A stretch of DNA of 64,000 nt from Verrucomicrobiota bacterium (GCA_016222825.1 JACRQF010000009.1:186001-250000); one strand, 5' to 3'. Shown: positions 1 to 9,163, numbered from the stretch's first letter. Translations and numbers: made by a program. Notes: generated by a model from the letters alone, not told the origin.

Positions 1-621
1 ATGGCGACGTATGAAGGCGACAAGATGGCCATGGGCGGTCCGCGATCGGAGGCCCCCAAGAGCTACGCCGCGCAGTTGCTCAACGCGGAAAAGGTGTTGG
101 TCGGCCTGAACGAAGGCGTGGATGGCTTCAATCGGTGGAGCTTCACCAACCGCGGCGATCTCGATGGTCAGTGGCAACTGATCCGCACCTGGCATCCGAA
201 CCTTTGGGATTACCACAAGAACGTGACGCCCGAACCCGTGCCGTATTTCAGCTTTGGCATCCTGACGCGATTTGCCGCGAAGCATTCGACGGTGTTGGGC
301 GCCTCCGCTGACGATCCGGAGGTCCTCGTGGCGGCCTTGCGCAGCCCCCGGGGACAGACCACCGTCTATCTGCTCAACAAGTCCAGCGAGGAACGGAACG
401 CATCCCTTACACTGGCCGGCGTGACAAAGCCGCTCGCCTTCCGCCAGTATCAAGTCACGGAGGACGCGGTGAGCAAGCCGTCGTTCACCCTGACGCCGCT
501 GGCCACGGTCAACGCAAGCCCGGCGAGCAATCGCGTTACGGCGGTCCTGCCCGGCAAGAGCATCACCGCCTACACCACCTTCCAACTGGCCGACGACGCC
601 GATGGAATCACTCAGGAATGA
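1..621 (+). CDS. C-terminal part of a secreted glycoside hydrolase (partial at left edge)
   Basis: The frame is open at the left window edge, so the ATG at position 1 need not be the true start; 206 residues are visible. The first ~90 residues (AAQLLNAEKVLVGL, then GVDGFNRWSFTNRG) look like the last strands and helices of a TIM-barrel hydrolase of the GH30/GH39 type. The rest (TTVYLLNKSSEE, then LPGKSITAYTTF) resembles the C-terminal beta-sandwich such enzymes carry. No catalytic residues are visible because the N-terminal part lies outside. It is followed closely by another secreted polysaccharide protein. The family is not certain; only the general fold type is inferred. Confidence 0.5.
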   Translation: MATYEGDKMAMGGPRSEAPKSYAAQLLNAEKVLVGLNEGVDGFNRWSFTNRGDLDGQWQLIRTWHPNLWDYHKNVTPEPVPYFSFGILTRFAAKHSTVLGASADDPEVLVAALRSPRGQTTVYLLNKSSEERNASLTLAGVTKPLAFRQYQVTEDAVSKPSFTLTPLATVNASPASNRVTAVLPGKSITAYTTFQLADDADGITQE

Positions 622-686
622 TGAGGAATAAGGCAGGAGCCTTGACCGTAGAATCCCAAGCAAGCACGCATCGGAACACCTCACTT

Positions 687-3600
687 ATGAACCCCCGAAT
701 CCTCGCCCTCCTCACCGTCCTGCTGGCTTCGCTCGCGTCATTGCACGCGGCGGAGCCGAGGCTGGTGGCTCACTGGAACTTCGACGAGGGCAGCGGTGAC
801 ATCGCGAAAGATGTGACCGGTCATGGCCACGACGCGACGTTGAAGAATGTCGAGTGGGTGCCTTCGCCGCGCGGGCACGCGTTGCGGTTCGACAGCAAGG
901 CGGACTTGGCGCGATACGGCGGGGTGGATTCGATGAACCTGACCGGTGACGTGACACTGGCGGTCTGGGTGAAGAGCGATTCGGCGGCGGCGCCCAACAC
1001 GCATCGGCTGATCTTCGGGGATGACGGCCCCGGCATCGCGCGCAATCTGCACCTGAGCCTCGACAGCTACAACCGCCTGAGTTTCGAGTGGGCCGACGGC
1101 AGGAGCAACGATTCGCTGCTCGCCCCCGCCAGTCTGCTCAACGGCCTGTGGAAACACGTGGCGGTGGTGGCCGATTCGCGGGCCATGCAGGTCGCGATGT
1201 ATGTAGACGGGGTCGTGGTGGCGCGCAAGCCGATGTCGCTGCCCATCAGCAAAGCTCCGGTCAAGGAGCGGCTGACCGGCTGGTTCTACAACGGTTTCTT
1301 CCAAGGCGAGTTGGACGACATCCAGCTCTACAACCGCGCGCTGGCGGCGAAGGAAATCCAGCGGCTGTTCGTGGCGCAGGCCGATGTGCAGGCGGGCGCG
1401 GCGACGGTGCTGTTTGACGCTTCGCGCTCGGAGCCGCGAGGGATCGTCTCGACGACGTTCCGCAACTGGAGCAAGCAGCCGCGTCGGCTCGAAGTGGGCG
1501 GTCCGGCGGTGGCGAAGCGGGAGTTGACGCTGAAGCCGGGCGCGGCGGTCGAGGTGACGCTGGGTGAGGTCGCGCTCCAGCCCGTGTGGCGCAATCGCAA
1601 CGACCTTTTCATCTGCGAGCAAAAGACGGGCGGCGCGGCGTCTGTCGCGGTCCGCAGGGGCGACGCGGTCGAGCGAATGAGTCTGGGCTTGGCGGCGCAG
1701 GCGATGATTGAACCGATGCGGGTGCAGGTGAAAGACCCGTGGCAGCGAAAGATGCAGTCGGGCAAGACCGCGCGTGTGGAGTGCGACGTTCAACTCGCGA
1801 TGCCTGCCGAGCAGTTGCGCGAGGGAACTCTCCGGTTCCGGCTCGTCTCGCGCGAAACGGGGCGGGAAGCGTTGGCGCGGCAGATCAAATCACCGCAGAG
1901 CCAGCAATCGTTGACGCTCAATGTCAGCGCATTGCCGTGGGGCGCTTATGATTTGCAGGCGGCTTTCCACGATCGCGCTGGCCGTGAAGTCGTCAGCGTA
2001 AAACGGTTGGCCACGGTCCTGCCGGGCGGCAAACAACAGGTCCGCGTGCTCAACAACCTCGTGAGCGAACTCATGGATGCACGCGCTCGCGGTTTGCTCC
2101 AGAGCCGCGGCATCGAGTTCATGAATCCGCGCGACGGCTGGGTGTGGTTCTGCACCGCGGGGAATTGCACGCTGGTGCTGGGAGACGACCGCATACCTGC
2201 CGGCGAGGCGATGCGTTTGTTGCCGGCGGGCCGGCATGTGTTGCAAGTAAGCGGCGCGCCCAGCGACTTGGTCGTCCGCGCCATCCCGGCGTTGGTGTAT
2301 AACGTCTATCCCTCCAGCACGCAGATCGCGCCGTTCGGTGCGAACACCTGGGAGCGGCTGCGCAAACACACGCTGCCCAACGCCAACATGATCGAGAGTC
2401 CGCTCGTGGATGTCCCGGAACAGAAGGAATGGACTGCGCAGGGAAAAAAGTGGCTGACGAATGTGCAGGCGCCCGGACTGATAGACACGAAAGACTGGAC
2501 CGAGGAGAAACTGCTGGAACTCTGGCTCAAACCCGGCACGTCCACCGCCCATGCTGAACGGCCCGGCCTCGAATTGGCAAAGATCTCCGGCATGCAGGTG
2601 GACGAGTATTACCCCGGCGCGAAATCTACGCGGTTCATGATGCCGCTGGCGCGCTCGCTCGCGCGGTTCGCCGAGTTGCCGGAGTCCGCCGGCAAGTTCT
2701 GGATTCCGTTCACGGCCGGCAAATATGGCGCAGCGCCGGACAACCTGCTGATGCGAGCGGTGCTCGGCGCGGGCTGGCCGTTTTCAGAGGAGGTTTATGC
2801 CGGCGAGATGCCGACCGAAGCCGACAATCTCGACCGCCTCCGTGCGCAGTTCCTCAGCGTCGCCGAGAGCTACGAAAGCGCGCACCTCGGCTCGTTGCGG
2901 CGGATGATCTTCACGCCGATGTATGCCTACCTGCCTTACTGCACCGCGAACCGTTATCCGCAGAGCGATTTCCGCGTCCACCTCGACATGCAGATGCAAC
3001 TGCTCGCGTCCGACCCGGCGTTCTTCGGCCTGTGGGGCGTCCAACCCTACCGCTCCAATTACGTTGACGAGGAAATCCTCAATTGCATGGGCCGGCTCCT
3101 GCGGCACTACTGCATCGAGGGCAAGACCACGCGCATGTTGAACGATCCCTACGAACTGCGGCACGTGAGCGACCCCGACTTCGAGTCGGGCACGGCCCGT
3201 TGGCAGATCGCCGCAGCCGAAGACGGCGCGGTCGGCGCGGGCCAGTTCGCCGGCTACGGAACACTCGAAGGCCGCTATCCCGGCGGCGCGATGGGCGACG
3301 CCTTCCTGCGCATGAAGCGCAGCGCCAAACGCCCGAACGTCGTGAGCCAGCAATTACAGGGATTGAAACCGGGGCGGCTCTATTCGCTCAAGCTGATCAC
3401 CGCCGATTACGGTGACCTGCGCGCCGGCAAATCCCGCAAGGCCACGCAGACCGTCTCGATCACGCTCGACGGCGCGGAAGTTTTGCCCGGCAGCTTCAGT
3501 TATCCCTTCCACAGTTGCCGCGAAGTGAAGCAGTTCACAGCCAAGACGCCTTTCTGGATGACCTATCACTGGCTGCGTTTCCGCGCCGCAGGCCCGACCG

Positions 3601-3704
3601 CGAAGCTCGTCATCACCGACTGGGCCAAACCCGACGCCCCCGGCGCTCCCATCGGCCAGGAACTCATCCTCAACTTCGTCGAACTCCAGCCGGTGTTGGA
3701 GTGA
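687..3704 (+). CDS. Large secreted LamG-domain protein, possible carbohydrate-active enzyme
   Basis: 1005 residues from the ATG at 687, chosen because it opens directly into a Sec signal peptide (MNPRILALL, ending SLHAAEP); the frame itself is open further upstream to 618. Residues ~25-230 form a LamG/concanavalin-A-like domain (HWNFDEGSGD at the start, GELDDIQLYNRAL at the end). A long central region matches no family I can name. Near residue ~830 a second jelly-roll-like module begins (SDPDFESGTARW), of the carbohydrate-binding type. The signal peptide belongs to the recurring L-A-S-L-H-A type seen on several unrelated enzymes here. Likely exported and sugar-binding; a catalytic role is possible but not shown by recognised motifs. 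Confidence 0.7.
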   Translation: MNPRILALLTVLLASLASLHAAEPRLVAHWNFDEGSGDIAKDVTGHGHDATLKNVEWVPSPRGHALRFDSKADLARYGGVDSMNLTGDVTLAVWVKSDSAAAPNTHRLIFGDDGPGIARNLHLSLDSYNRLSFEWADGRSNDSLLAPASLLNGLWKHVAVVADSRAMQVAMYVDGVVVARKPMSLPISKAPVKERLTGWFYNGFFQGELDDIQLYNRALAAKEIQRLFVAQADVQAGAATVLFDASRSEPRGIVSTTFRNWSKQPRRLEVGGPAVAKRELTLKPGAAVEVTLGEVALQPVWRNRNDLFICEQKTGGAASVAVRRGDAVERMSLGLAAQAMIEPMRVQVKDPWQRKMQSGKTARVECDVQLAMPAEQLREGTLRFRLVSRETGREALARQIKSPQSQQSLTLNVSALPWGAYDLQAAFHDRAGREVVSVKRLATVLPGGKQQVRVLNNLVSELMDARARGLLQSRGIEFMNPRDGWVWFCTAGNCTLVLGDDRIPAGEAMRLLPAGRHVLQVSGAPSDLVVRAIPALVYNVYPSSTQIAPFGANTWERLRKHTLPNANMIESPLVDVPEQKEWTAQGKKWLTNVQAPGLIDTKDWTEEKLLELWLKPGTSTAHAERPGLELAKISGMQVDEYYPGAKSTRFMMPLARSLARFAELPESAGKFWIPFTAGKYGAAPDNLLMRAVLGAGWPFSEEVYAGEMPTEADNLDRLRAQFLSVAESYESAHLGSLRRMIFTPMYAYLPYCTANRYPQSDFRVHLDMQMQLLASDPAFFGLWGVQPYRSNYVDEEILNCMGRLLRHYCIEGKTTRMLNDPYELRHVSDPDFESGTARWQIAAAEDGAVGAGQFAGYGTLEGRYPGGAMGDAFLRMKRSAKRPNVVSQQLQGLKPGRLYSLKLITADYGDLRAGKSRKATQTVSITLDGAEVLPGSFSYPFHSCREVKQFTAKTPFWMTYHWLRFRAAGPTAKLVITDWAKPDAPGAPIGQELILNFVELQPVLE

Positions 3705-3789
3705 CCGGCACCGCAACACAACTTCGCCCATGATGACCGTTTCACGGCGTTTCTTCACCTGTCCTGGTGAGCAAACCAGCAGGACCGGG

Positions 3790-3865
3790 ATCGTAGCCCG
3801 CGACTCCGTCGCGGGAGTTGGTGATGATGTTTTATTCTTCCCGCCACGGAGTGGCGGGCTACGAT
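3790..3865. repeat. Inverted-repeat pair (BIME-like), GTAGCCCGCGACTCCG type
   Basis: Left arm 3790-3815 (ATCGTAGCCCGCGACTCCGT...) and right arm 3840-3865 are reverse complements over 26 bases with two differences, separated by a 24-base AT-richer loop. Each arm can also fold alone (CCCGCGACT / CCGTCGCGGG). The two differing positions compensate within each arm, so both small hairpins are kept. The unit lies between two secreted-enzyme genes and its right arm touches the first possible ATG of the next gene. It may act as a terminator or mRNA stabiliser (inference). Confidence 0.75.
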
Positions 3866-3875
3866 GCCCCAAACC

Positions 3876-5150
3876 ATGAAACGAGCCGCTCTTCTCGCCC
3901 TCACCACCTTCCTGCTCGCTCCGCTGGCCGCGCTGCACTCTGCTGAACCACCGGACACGAATTACGATGAGGCGAAGGTGACGGCTTACACGCTGCCGGA
4001 CCCGCTGGTGTGCCTCGATGGGCAGCGGGTTGCGGACGTGAAGTTGTGGCGGGAGAAGCGGCGGCCGGAGATCCTGCGCGCCTTTGTCGAGAACGTCTAT
4101 GGGCGCACGCCGGAGTTGAAGACGGAACCGCGATGCGAGGTTACGGAAACCGATCGGAACGCGCTCGGCGGACTGGCGACGCGAAAGCAGGTGACGATTC
4201 GCCTTTTCCCGGAAGCCGATGCGCCGCGGATTGATTTGCTGCTGTTCGTTCCGAACGCCGCGACGAAACCCGCACCCGCGTTCCTCAGCCTGAATTACGG
4301 CAATCAGGGGGTCCACGACGACCCCGCCATCAAGCCTTCGCGTGATACGAAGACGAAGCGCGGCGAGAACGCGAGCCGCTGGCCGTTGGAGACGATCTTG
4401 AAGCGCGGCTACGCGCTCGCCACGTTTGCCGGCGCGGACGTCGAGCAGGACAAGCACGGCTCCGGCACGTTTATGAGACCCGACGCATGGCGGCTGGGCG
4501 TGCGCGGGTATGCGTTGCGGAAGGCCGGCCGCGCCGACCGCGCGGATGATGACTGGGGCACCATCGGCGCGTGGGCGTGGGGGCTTAGTCGCGCGCTGGA
4601 TTATCTCGAAACCGTCGCTGCGATTGACGCGAAGAAGGTCACGGTGATCGGCCATTCGCGCACGGGCAAGACGGCGTTGTGGGCGGCGGCGCAAGACGAG
4701 CGGTTTGCCATCGCCATCTCGAACAACTCCGGCGCCGGCGGTGCGGCGTTGGCGCGGCGAATCTACGGCGAGGCGGTGACCCATTCTCCGGAGATATGGT
4801 TCTGTCCGAACTACCGCCGGTTCGCCCGCAACGAGGCCGCGCTCCCTGTGGACCAGCACGAACTCATCGCGCTGATCGCGTCGCGCCCGGTCTATGTCGC
4901 CAGCGCCACCGAAGACCGCTGGGCGGACCCGCGCGGCGAGTTCCTGTCTGCGCTGCACGCTGAACCGGTCTATCGCTTGTTCGGCTTGCGCGGCCTCGGT
5001 GTCAGCGAGACACCCGCCGCGGACAGGCCCGTCGGTGAATCCATCGGTTACCACCTTCGCACTGGCAAACACGACATCACCGCCTACGATTGGCAGCAAT
5101 ACCTCAACTTTGCCGACCGGCATTTCAAGATCACGACCAAATCGAAATGA
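3876..5150 (+). CDS. Secreted CE15-like glucuronoyl esterase
   Basis: 424 residues with a Sec signal peptide (MKRAALLAL to LAALHSAEP). An ATG four codons earlier (3864) is also possible but lies inside the repeat arm. The alpha/beta-hydrolase nucleophile sits in VIGHSRTGKTALW (Ser261). This is the CE15 G-x-S-R-x-G-K signature, with His replacing the usual Cys before the Ser. Downstream SATEDRWADPRGEF and the TGKHD segment (His399) match the positions of the family's charged and catalytic His residues. CE15 enzymes cleave ester links between 4-O-methyl-glucuronate on xylan and lignin alcohols. A GH115 glucuronidase at the far end of the window acts on the same side chain. The stop overlaps the next start by ATGA. 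Confidence 0.82.
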   Translation: MKRAALLALTTFLLAPLAALHSAEPPDTNYDEAKVTAYTLPDPLVCLDGQRVADVKLWREKRRPEILRAFVENVYGRTPELKTEPRCEVTETDRNALGGLATRKQVTIRLFPEADAPRIDLLLFVPNAATKPAPAFLSLNYGNQGVHDDPAIKPSRDTKTKRGENASRWPLETILKRGYALATFAGADVEQDKHGSGTFMRPDAWRLGVRGYALRKAGRADRADDDWGTIGAWAWGLSRALDYLETVAAIDAKKVTVIGHSRTGKTALWAAAQDERFAIAISNNSGAGGAALARRIYGEAVTHSPEIWFCPNYRRFARNEAALPVDQHELIALIASRPVYVASATEDRWADPRGEFLSALHAEPVYRLFGLRGLGVSETPAADRPVGESIGYHLRTGKHDITAYDWQQYLNFADRHFKITTKSK

Positions 5151-5389
5151 AACCCACACTCACCCTCCTCGCCGCCCTGCTGTTGGCGGCACTGGCCGCG
5201 CTGCACGCCGCCAAGCCGCCGCTCAACATGCTCCTGATCACCGCGGATGACCTTGGCTATGAGGCCATGGACCTACTTGATGGGAAGGTGCCCGACGTCA
5301 CGCCGAATCTCAGCAAACTTGTTTCCGAGGGCCTCAGCTTTCAGCATGGCTTTGTGAACAACACCATCTTTCTACGAGTTACGCCATGA
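5147..5389 (+). pseudogene. Sulfatase N-terminal fragment, cut before the active-site cysteine
   Basis: 80 residues: a signal peptide of the recurring type (MKPTLTLLAALLLA to LHAAKPP), then a clear S1 sulfatase start (LNMLLITADDLGYEAMD, including the metal-binding Asp pair, then TPNLSKLVSEGLSFQHGFVN). The family normally continues into the C-x-P/S-x-R site that becomes formylglycine. Here the frame instead runs NNTIFLRVTP and stops, so roughly 400 residues including the active site are missing. The fragment overlaps both neighbours by ATGA (5147-5150 and 5386-5389), which keeps translational coupling intact. It cannot be a working sulfatase; whether the short exported peptide is made is unknown. 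Confidence 0.8.
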
Positions 5390-6522
5390 ATCGCCGTCAC
5401 TTTCTCGCCAGCGCCGCCGTCGCCGCTCTTGCGCCCGCGCTCTCACTTCGCGCCGCATCTGAGGGGAAGTTCTTCACGCTCGCGCAGCGCAAGGGCCACT
5501 GGTGGTTGGTCACGCCGGAGGGCAAGCCATTCTTCTCGATCGCGCTGAACCATATTGATCCCGCGCCGCTGCGCTACACGGCGAATGGCGACCTTTGGGC
5601 GCGCAAATACGGCAACTCGATGGAGCGCTGGCTTAAGGAGGCCGTCGCGCCCGACCTGCGCGCGTGGGGCTTCAACAGCGTCGGCTGGACGCAGGAGGTC
5701 GTCACGCGAGGGTTGACGAACCACCGTCACTCGCGCGCCTTCACCTTCGAGGAATATCAGTGGCTCGGGCTGCCGTATTGCCATCAGTTGCCCTTCGCGG
5801 ATTTCCATCAATGGGACGTGGAGACGCGCCACCCGGATTTCAACAGCACCGAGTTCGCCGACTGGTGCGACTACGTCGCGCGCGATCACTGCGCGCGGAT
5901 GGCGGGCGACCCGAAGCTCATCGGCTACTTCTACATCGATTGTCCGACGTGGATCCACACGCGTCCCCACAACGAGTGGAAGGGGCCGCTCTTCGATCCC
6001 GGGAAGCTCAAGACCGACGCGGGCCGCCGCGAACTCACCGCGCTCGCGACGAAATGGTATCAGGTCACACACGACGCCATCCGCCGCTACGACAAGCACC
6101 ACCTCATCCTCGGCGACCGCTACGAGGCCAGCTTACCAATCGCCGAGGAGGTCGTGCGCGCCGCGCTGCCGTATGTGGACGTGCTGAGCTTCCAGCATTT
6201 CAAACAACCCGCCGAAGTCGCCGCCAACCTCCGTAAATGGCACGACCTCACCGGCAAGCCCGTGCTGCTAGCCGATCAGTGTGTGTCCATCCGCCAGCCC
6301 GACGGCGTGCAGCGTCACGACGGCGCGGGCTACGCCGCCACCCTGACCGCACTGCGTGATTTGCCCGGCTGCGTGGGCTACCATCTCTGCGGCGCGTATC
6401 TCCGCAACACCGCCCGCAACCGCGCCCTGCGCGCCGCCGACGAGGCTCCCGACACCGCTGCGCTCGCCGCCATCACCGCCGCCAACCGCGAGGCAGCGGA
6501 GTGGATGAAGACGCATGAATGA
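5386..6522 (+). CDS. Tat-exported clan GH-A glycoside hydrolase, agarase-like
   Basis: 378 residues starting with a twin-arginine signal (MNRRHFLASAAVAALAP). The segment GHWWLVTPEGKPFFSIALNH is typical of the start of GH50/agarase-like TIM barrels. The barrel continues with LRAWGFNSVGW, then GYFYIDCPTW where these enzymes often have an acid residue, and ends near KPVLLADQC and CVGYHLCGAYL. The canonical N-E-P acid/base motif is not obvious; D in YIDCP may take its place. It is a paralogue of the next gene and of the C-terminal half of the gene at 29553. Substrate unknown; galactan- or pectin-type polymers are possible. Confidence 0.65.
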   Translation: MNRRHFLASAAVAALAPALSLRAASEGKFFTLAQRKGHWWLVTPEGKPFFSIALNHIDPAPLRYTANGDLWARKYGNSMERWLKEAVAPDLRAWGFNSVGWTQEVVTRGLTNHRHSRAFTFEEYQWLGLPYCHQLPFADFHQWDVETRHPDFNSTEFADWCDYVARDHCARMAGDPKLIGYFYIDCPTWIHTRPHNEWKGPLFDPGKLKTDAGRRELTALATKWYQVTHDAIRRYDKHHLILGDRYEASLPIAEEVVRAALPYVDVLSFQHFKQPAEVAANLRKWHDLTGKPVLLADQCVSIRQPDGVQRHDGAGYAATLTALRDLPGCVGYHLCGAYLRNTARNRALRAADEAPDTAALAAITAANREAAEWMKTHE

Positions 6523-6576
6523 TCCGTTGCCGTCTTGAGTTTTAACGACCCCGAGGACATCTCGCGAAAAACCACC

Positions 6577-7905
6577 ATGAACATCCCCTTCAAGCCGCTT
6601 CGATCGCTTCTTCTCGTGCTGTGCGCCCTCGTCTTGCTGGCCCGCCCCGGTGCGACGCAGGGCGCGGACACCGACGCTTATGGCGGCAGCACGCGGGTGC
6701 GCTGGGAGGCGACCGGCTGGTTTCGCTTGCAGCAAAGCGGCGGGCGCTTCTGGTTGGTGACTCCCGAGGGCCATCCGTTTTTCAACCTGGGCATCAACCA
6801 CCTCGGCGACGGCTTGAGCAACGCCCAGCGAGCCGATGTGGCGCTGGCCACGCAGATCACCCGCCAGTTTCAAGCGTGGCATTTCAACACGGCCGGCTAT
6901 GGCGCGAGCGTGCCCTTCAGGGAGAATACGCCGTTCGTGTCCTTCTTGAACCTTGTGCCCACGAGTCGCTTTCTTCGCGACAAAGCCGCCTTTCCCGACG
7001 TCTTCGACGCGGAGTTCCAGCGTGACCTGCAAAAGAGAATCGAACGCCAATGCCGCGACGTGCGCGATAACCCGCGCTTGCTCGGTTACATGTGGACGGA
7101 CACGCCGCTGTGGAACTTGAAGGACGCTCGGCGCACTATCAAAAAAGACTGGGTGTCCACCCTGCGCCAGCTTGCCGCCACGGCGCCGGGCAAGATTGCT
7201 TATGTGGATTTCTTGCTGGAAACACACCGCGGCGACTTGTCCAAAATCGCCAGAATCTACGATGTCAAAGCGTCGTCGCGCGCCGAACTTCTGGCGGCGC
7301 CTTTCGATGTGGTGCGCGTGGACACCCCCGCCGTCGCCGCCGAGGACGCGCAATTTCTGCGGCGCATCGCGCGCACGTTCTACGGCGTGGCCGGCCCCGC
7401 GTATCGTAAAAACGACCCGCATCACCTGGTTTGGGGCGAGATGTATTTACAAATCTCGCTCCCGGACGAAGTGCTCGAAGAAGCCATGCCGCACATCGAT
7501 TTGCTGCTGATTCAGCCCACGGGCAACCCCGTCGCCAAAGAGCCGAAGGATCATTTCGATGCGGCGCTGTTCGACCGTTTGCACCAGACCTATCGCAAGC
7601 CGATCATCATCGGCGATCACCAGTTCTCCTTCGCCACGCCCGAGTTCCCGCGCACGATGTGGGTGCAATATCCCAACGCCGCCGAAGCCGTCGCCGCCTA
7701 CGGTGCCTATTTGCGCGAGGCGGCGGCCCGACCCTACATCGTGGGCTACAACCGCTGCCAAATCCGCGATGTCGTGCAGCCCGACGGAAAGCTCAAGCAG
7801 GGCCTTTTGCAGCGCAACGGCGAGCCGTATCCCGATTTCGCAAGCCAGATTGCCGCCTTCAACCGCCAAACGTTGGACGCGCTTTACAAGAAGTTGAAGC
7901 CATGA
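6577..7905 (+). CDS. Secreted agarase-like clan GH-A glycoside hydrolase
   Basis: 442 residues from the ATG at 6577, which precedes a Sec signal peptide (SLLLVLCALVLLARPGATQGA). RFWLVTPEGHPFFNLGINHLGDG (about residues 60-80) and FQAWHFNTAGYGAS match the preceding gene and GH50-like enzymes. LLGYMWTDTPLWNL corresponds to the strand that carries the acid/base, again with D where N-E-P would be expected. KPIIIGDHQFSF is the late-strand segment. The stop overlaps the ATG of a possible longer start of the next gene. With its neighbour it forms a tandem pair that differs in export route (Tat versus Sec). Substrate unknown. Confidence 0.65.
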   Translation: MNIPFKPLRSLLLVLCALVLLARPGATQGADTDAYGGSTRVRWEATGWFRLQQSGGRFWLVTPEGHPFFNLGINHLGDGLSNAQRADVALATQITRQFQAWHFNTAGYGASVPFRENTPFVSFLNLVPTSRFLRDKAAFPDVFDAEFQRDLQKRIERQCRDVRDNPRLLGYMWTDTPLWNLKDARRTIKKDWVSTLRQLAATAPGKIAYVDFLLETHRGDLSKIARIYDVKASSRAELLAAPFDVVRVDTPAVAAEDAQFLRRIARTFYGVAGPAYRKNDPHHLVWGEMYLQISLPDEVLEEAMPHIDLLLIQPTGNPVAKEPKDHFDAALFDRLHQTYRKPIIIGDHQFSFATPEFPRTMWVQYPNAAEAVAAYGAYLREAAARPYIVGYNRCQIRDVVQPDGKLKQGLLQRNGEPYPDFASQIAAFNRQTLDALYKKLKP

Positions 7906-7937
7906 AAACAAAGGCACCGAACCCCCACCGACCCCGA

Positions 7938-8780
7938 ATGAAATCCATCATCTGTCTCTTACTTTGCCTCCTCACCGCCCCGCTGTTCGCTCGGTCTCCC
8001 TATCCACCCACATTCAAGAACGCCCGCGTTGAGACCTACCGAAAGATCGGCTCCACCGAGCTGAAGCTTTGGATTTTTGGGGAGTCGGACCCCAAGGCGA
8101 AGAAACCCGCGATTGTGTTCTTCTTCGGCGGTGGTTGGCATGGGGGTTCACCGGCCCAGTTCAAGGATCAGGCCCGGCATTTCGCCAAGCGCGGCATGAT
8201 CGCCATTACCGCCGACTACCGCGTGAAGTCCCGGCACGGCGTGCAAGTGGTGGAATGCGTGAAAGACGCCAAGGCCGCCATCGCCTGGGTCCGGGAAAAT
8301 GCCCAGCGTCTCGGCATTGATCCGAACAAGATTGCCGCTTCCGGAGGTTCCGCCGGTGGTCACCTCGCGGCCGCCACCGGCACGATCAGCGGTTTCGGCA
8401 GCGACGAACGTCCCAACGCCATGATCCTCTTCAACCCCGCCTGCACGCTCGCTTCCATTGCGGGCTGGGAGCCCCCAGGGGACAAGGCTGTGGATCTCAG
8501 CACCGAGCGATTGGGCGTGGAGGCGAAGGTGATCTCGCCGGCCCATCACATCGGCCCGCACACGCCGCCGACCCTGATACTTCATGGCAAGCAGGACACC
8601 ACGGTTCCCTACGCTTCCGTCGTCGCGTTCGAGAGTGCGATGAAGCAGGCAGGCAGGCCGTGCAAACTGGTCGGCTACGACGGTGAGGAACACCGCTTCT
8701 TCAATCGTGGCGAGGGTTACTCCAAGGCACTCGCTGATGCCGACGCTTTCCTCGTCGATCTCGGCTGGATCAAAAAGTGA
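7938..8780 (+). CDS. Secreted alpha/beta hydrolase, acetyl-xylan/feruloyl esterase-like
   Basis: 280 residues from the ATG at 7938 (an in-frame ATG at 7902 overlaps the previous stop but does not begin a signal peptide). Signal peptide MKSIICLLLCLLTAPLFA. The oxyanion segment reads FFFGGGWHGGS, the HGGGW motif with Phe for His. The nucleophile lies in ASGGSAGGHLAA (Ser138), the acid in HGKQDTTVP (Asp220) and the His in GEEHRFF (His252), so the triad is complete. The family (BD-FAE/acetyl xylan esterase-like) removes acetyl or feruloyl groups from hemicellulose. This fits the CE15 and GH115 enzymes in the window. Exact ester specificity cannot be read from sequence. Confidence 0.78.
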   Translation: MKSIICLLLCLLTAPLFARSPYPPTFKNARVETYRKIGSTELKLWIFGESDPKAKKPAIVFFFGGGWHGGSPAQFKDQARHFAKRGMIAITADYRVKSRHGVQVVECVKDAKAAIAWVRENAQRLGIDPNKIAASGGSAGGHLAAATGTISGFGSDERPNAMILFNPACTLASIAGWEPPGDKAVDLSTERLGVEAKVISPAHHIGPHTPPTLILHGKQDTTVPYASVVAFESAMKQAGRPCKLVGYDGEEHRFFNRGEGYSKALADADAFLVDLGWIKK

Positions 8781-8864
8781 AGACCCATTTCAAAACGGCC
8801 ACCTGACCGCAAAGCGTCCGGAAAGCAGTTTCCGATGAATTTAGTATGCTAGCGAGATCGAAGA

Positions 8865-9135
8865 ATGATGACAGACGAGTCCAAGAATGAAAGACGCTCT
8901 CCACCCAGGAAAATGAAACGGATCTACCGGACCTCCACCATCCTGTTGATGACGAAATGCCTCTTCGCAGCCGATCCGGAATGGTCACCGGGCGGAATTC
9001 ACCGGGGTCACATCCCCACAAACAACATTTGGATAATTGGTAGAACATCAAGGCGCGCGACGGCCATCTCTCCACCGACTTCATCGGCACCAAGGACCTG
9101 ATGCTGACGCTGGCGAAGATCGGCCGCAACCCCGA
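8865..9135 (+). pseudogene. Remnant: signal-peptide start plus alpha-L-rhamnosidase (GH78)-like fragment
   Basis: This stretch holds no intact gene. From about 8913 a frame reads MKRIYRTSTILLMTKC-LFAADPEW, a plausible signal-peptide start, but stops soon after. In a different frame, 9047-9135 encodes IKARDGHLSTDFIGTKDLM followed by LTLAKIGRNPD. This is the short motif found near the end of GH78 catalytic domains (…GNHLxTGFxGTxxLLxxLxxxG). The two pieces look like the ends of an exported rhamnosidase gene whose middle has been lost. A TAGTAT box lies upstream at 8842. The fragment runs into the 3' end of the convergent collagen-like gene. The GH78 call rests on one short motif. Confidence 0.45.
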
Positions 9136-9163
9136 CACAGGTCTCGGGGCGGGCGACGTCCGC

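Noticed and set aside
3354-5159. Long open frame on the minus strand opposite the LamG and CE15-like genes
   Set aside because: Its translation is Arg-rich with no domain or signal, as expected for the antisense of high-GC coding DNA, and both plus-strand genes have clear motifs.
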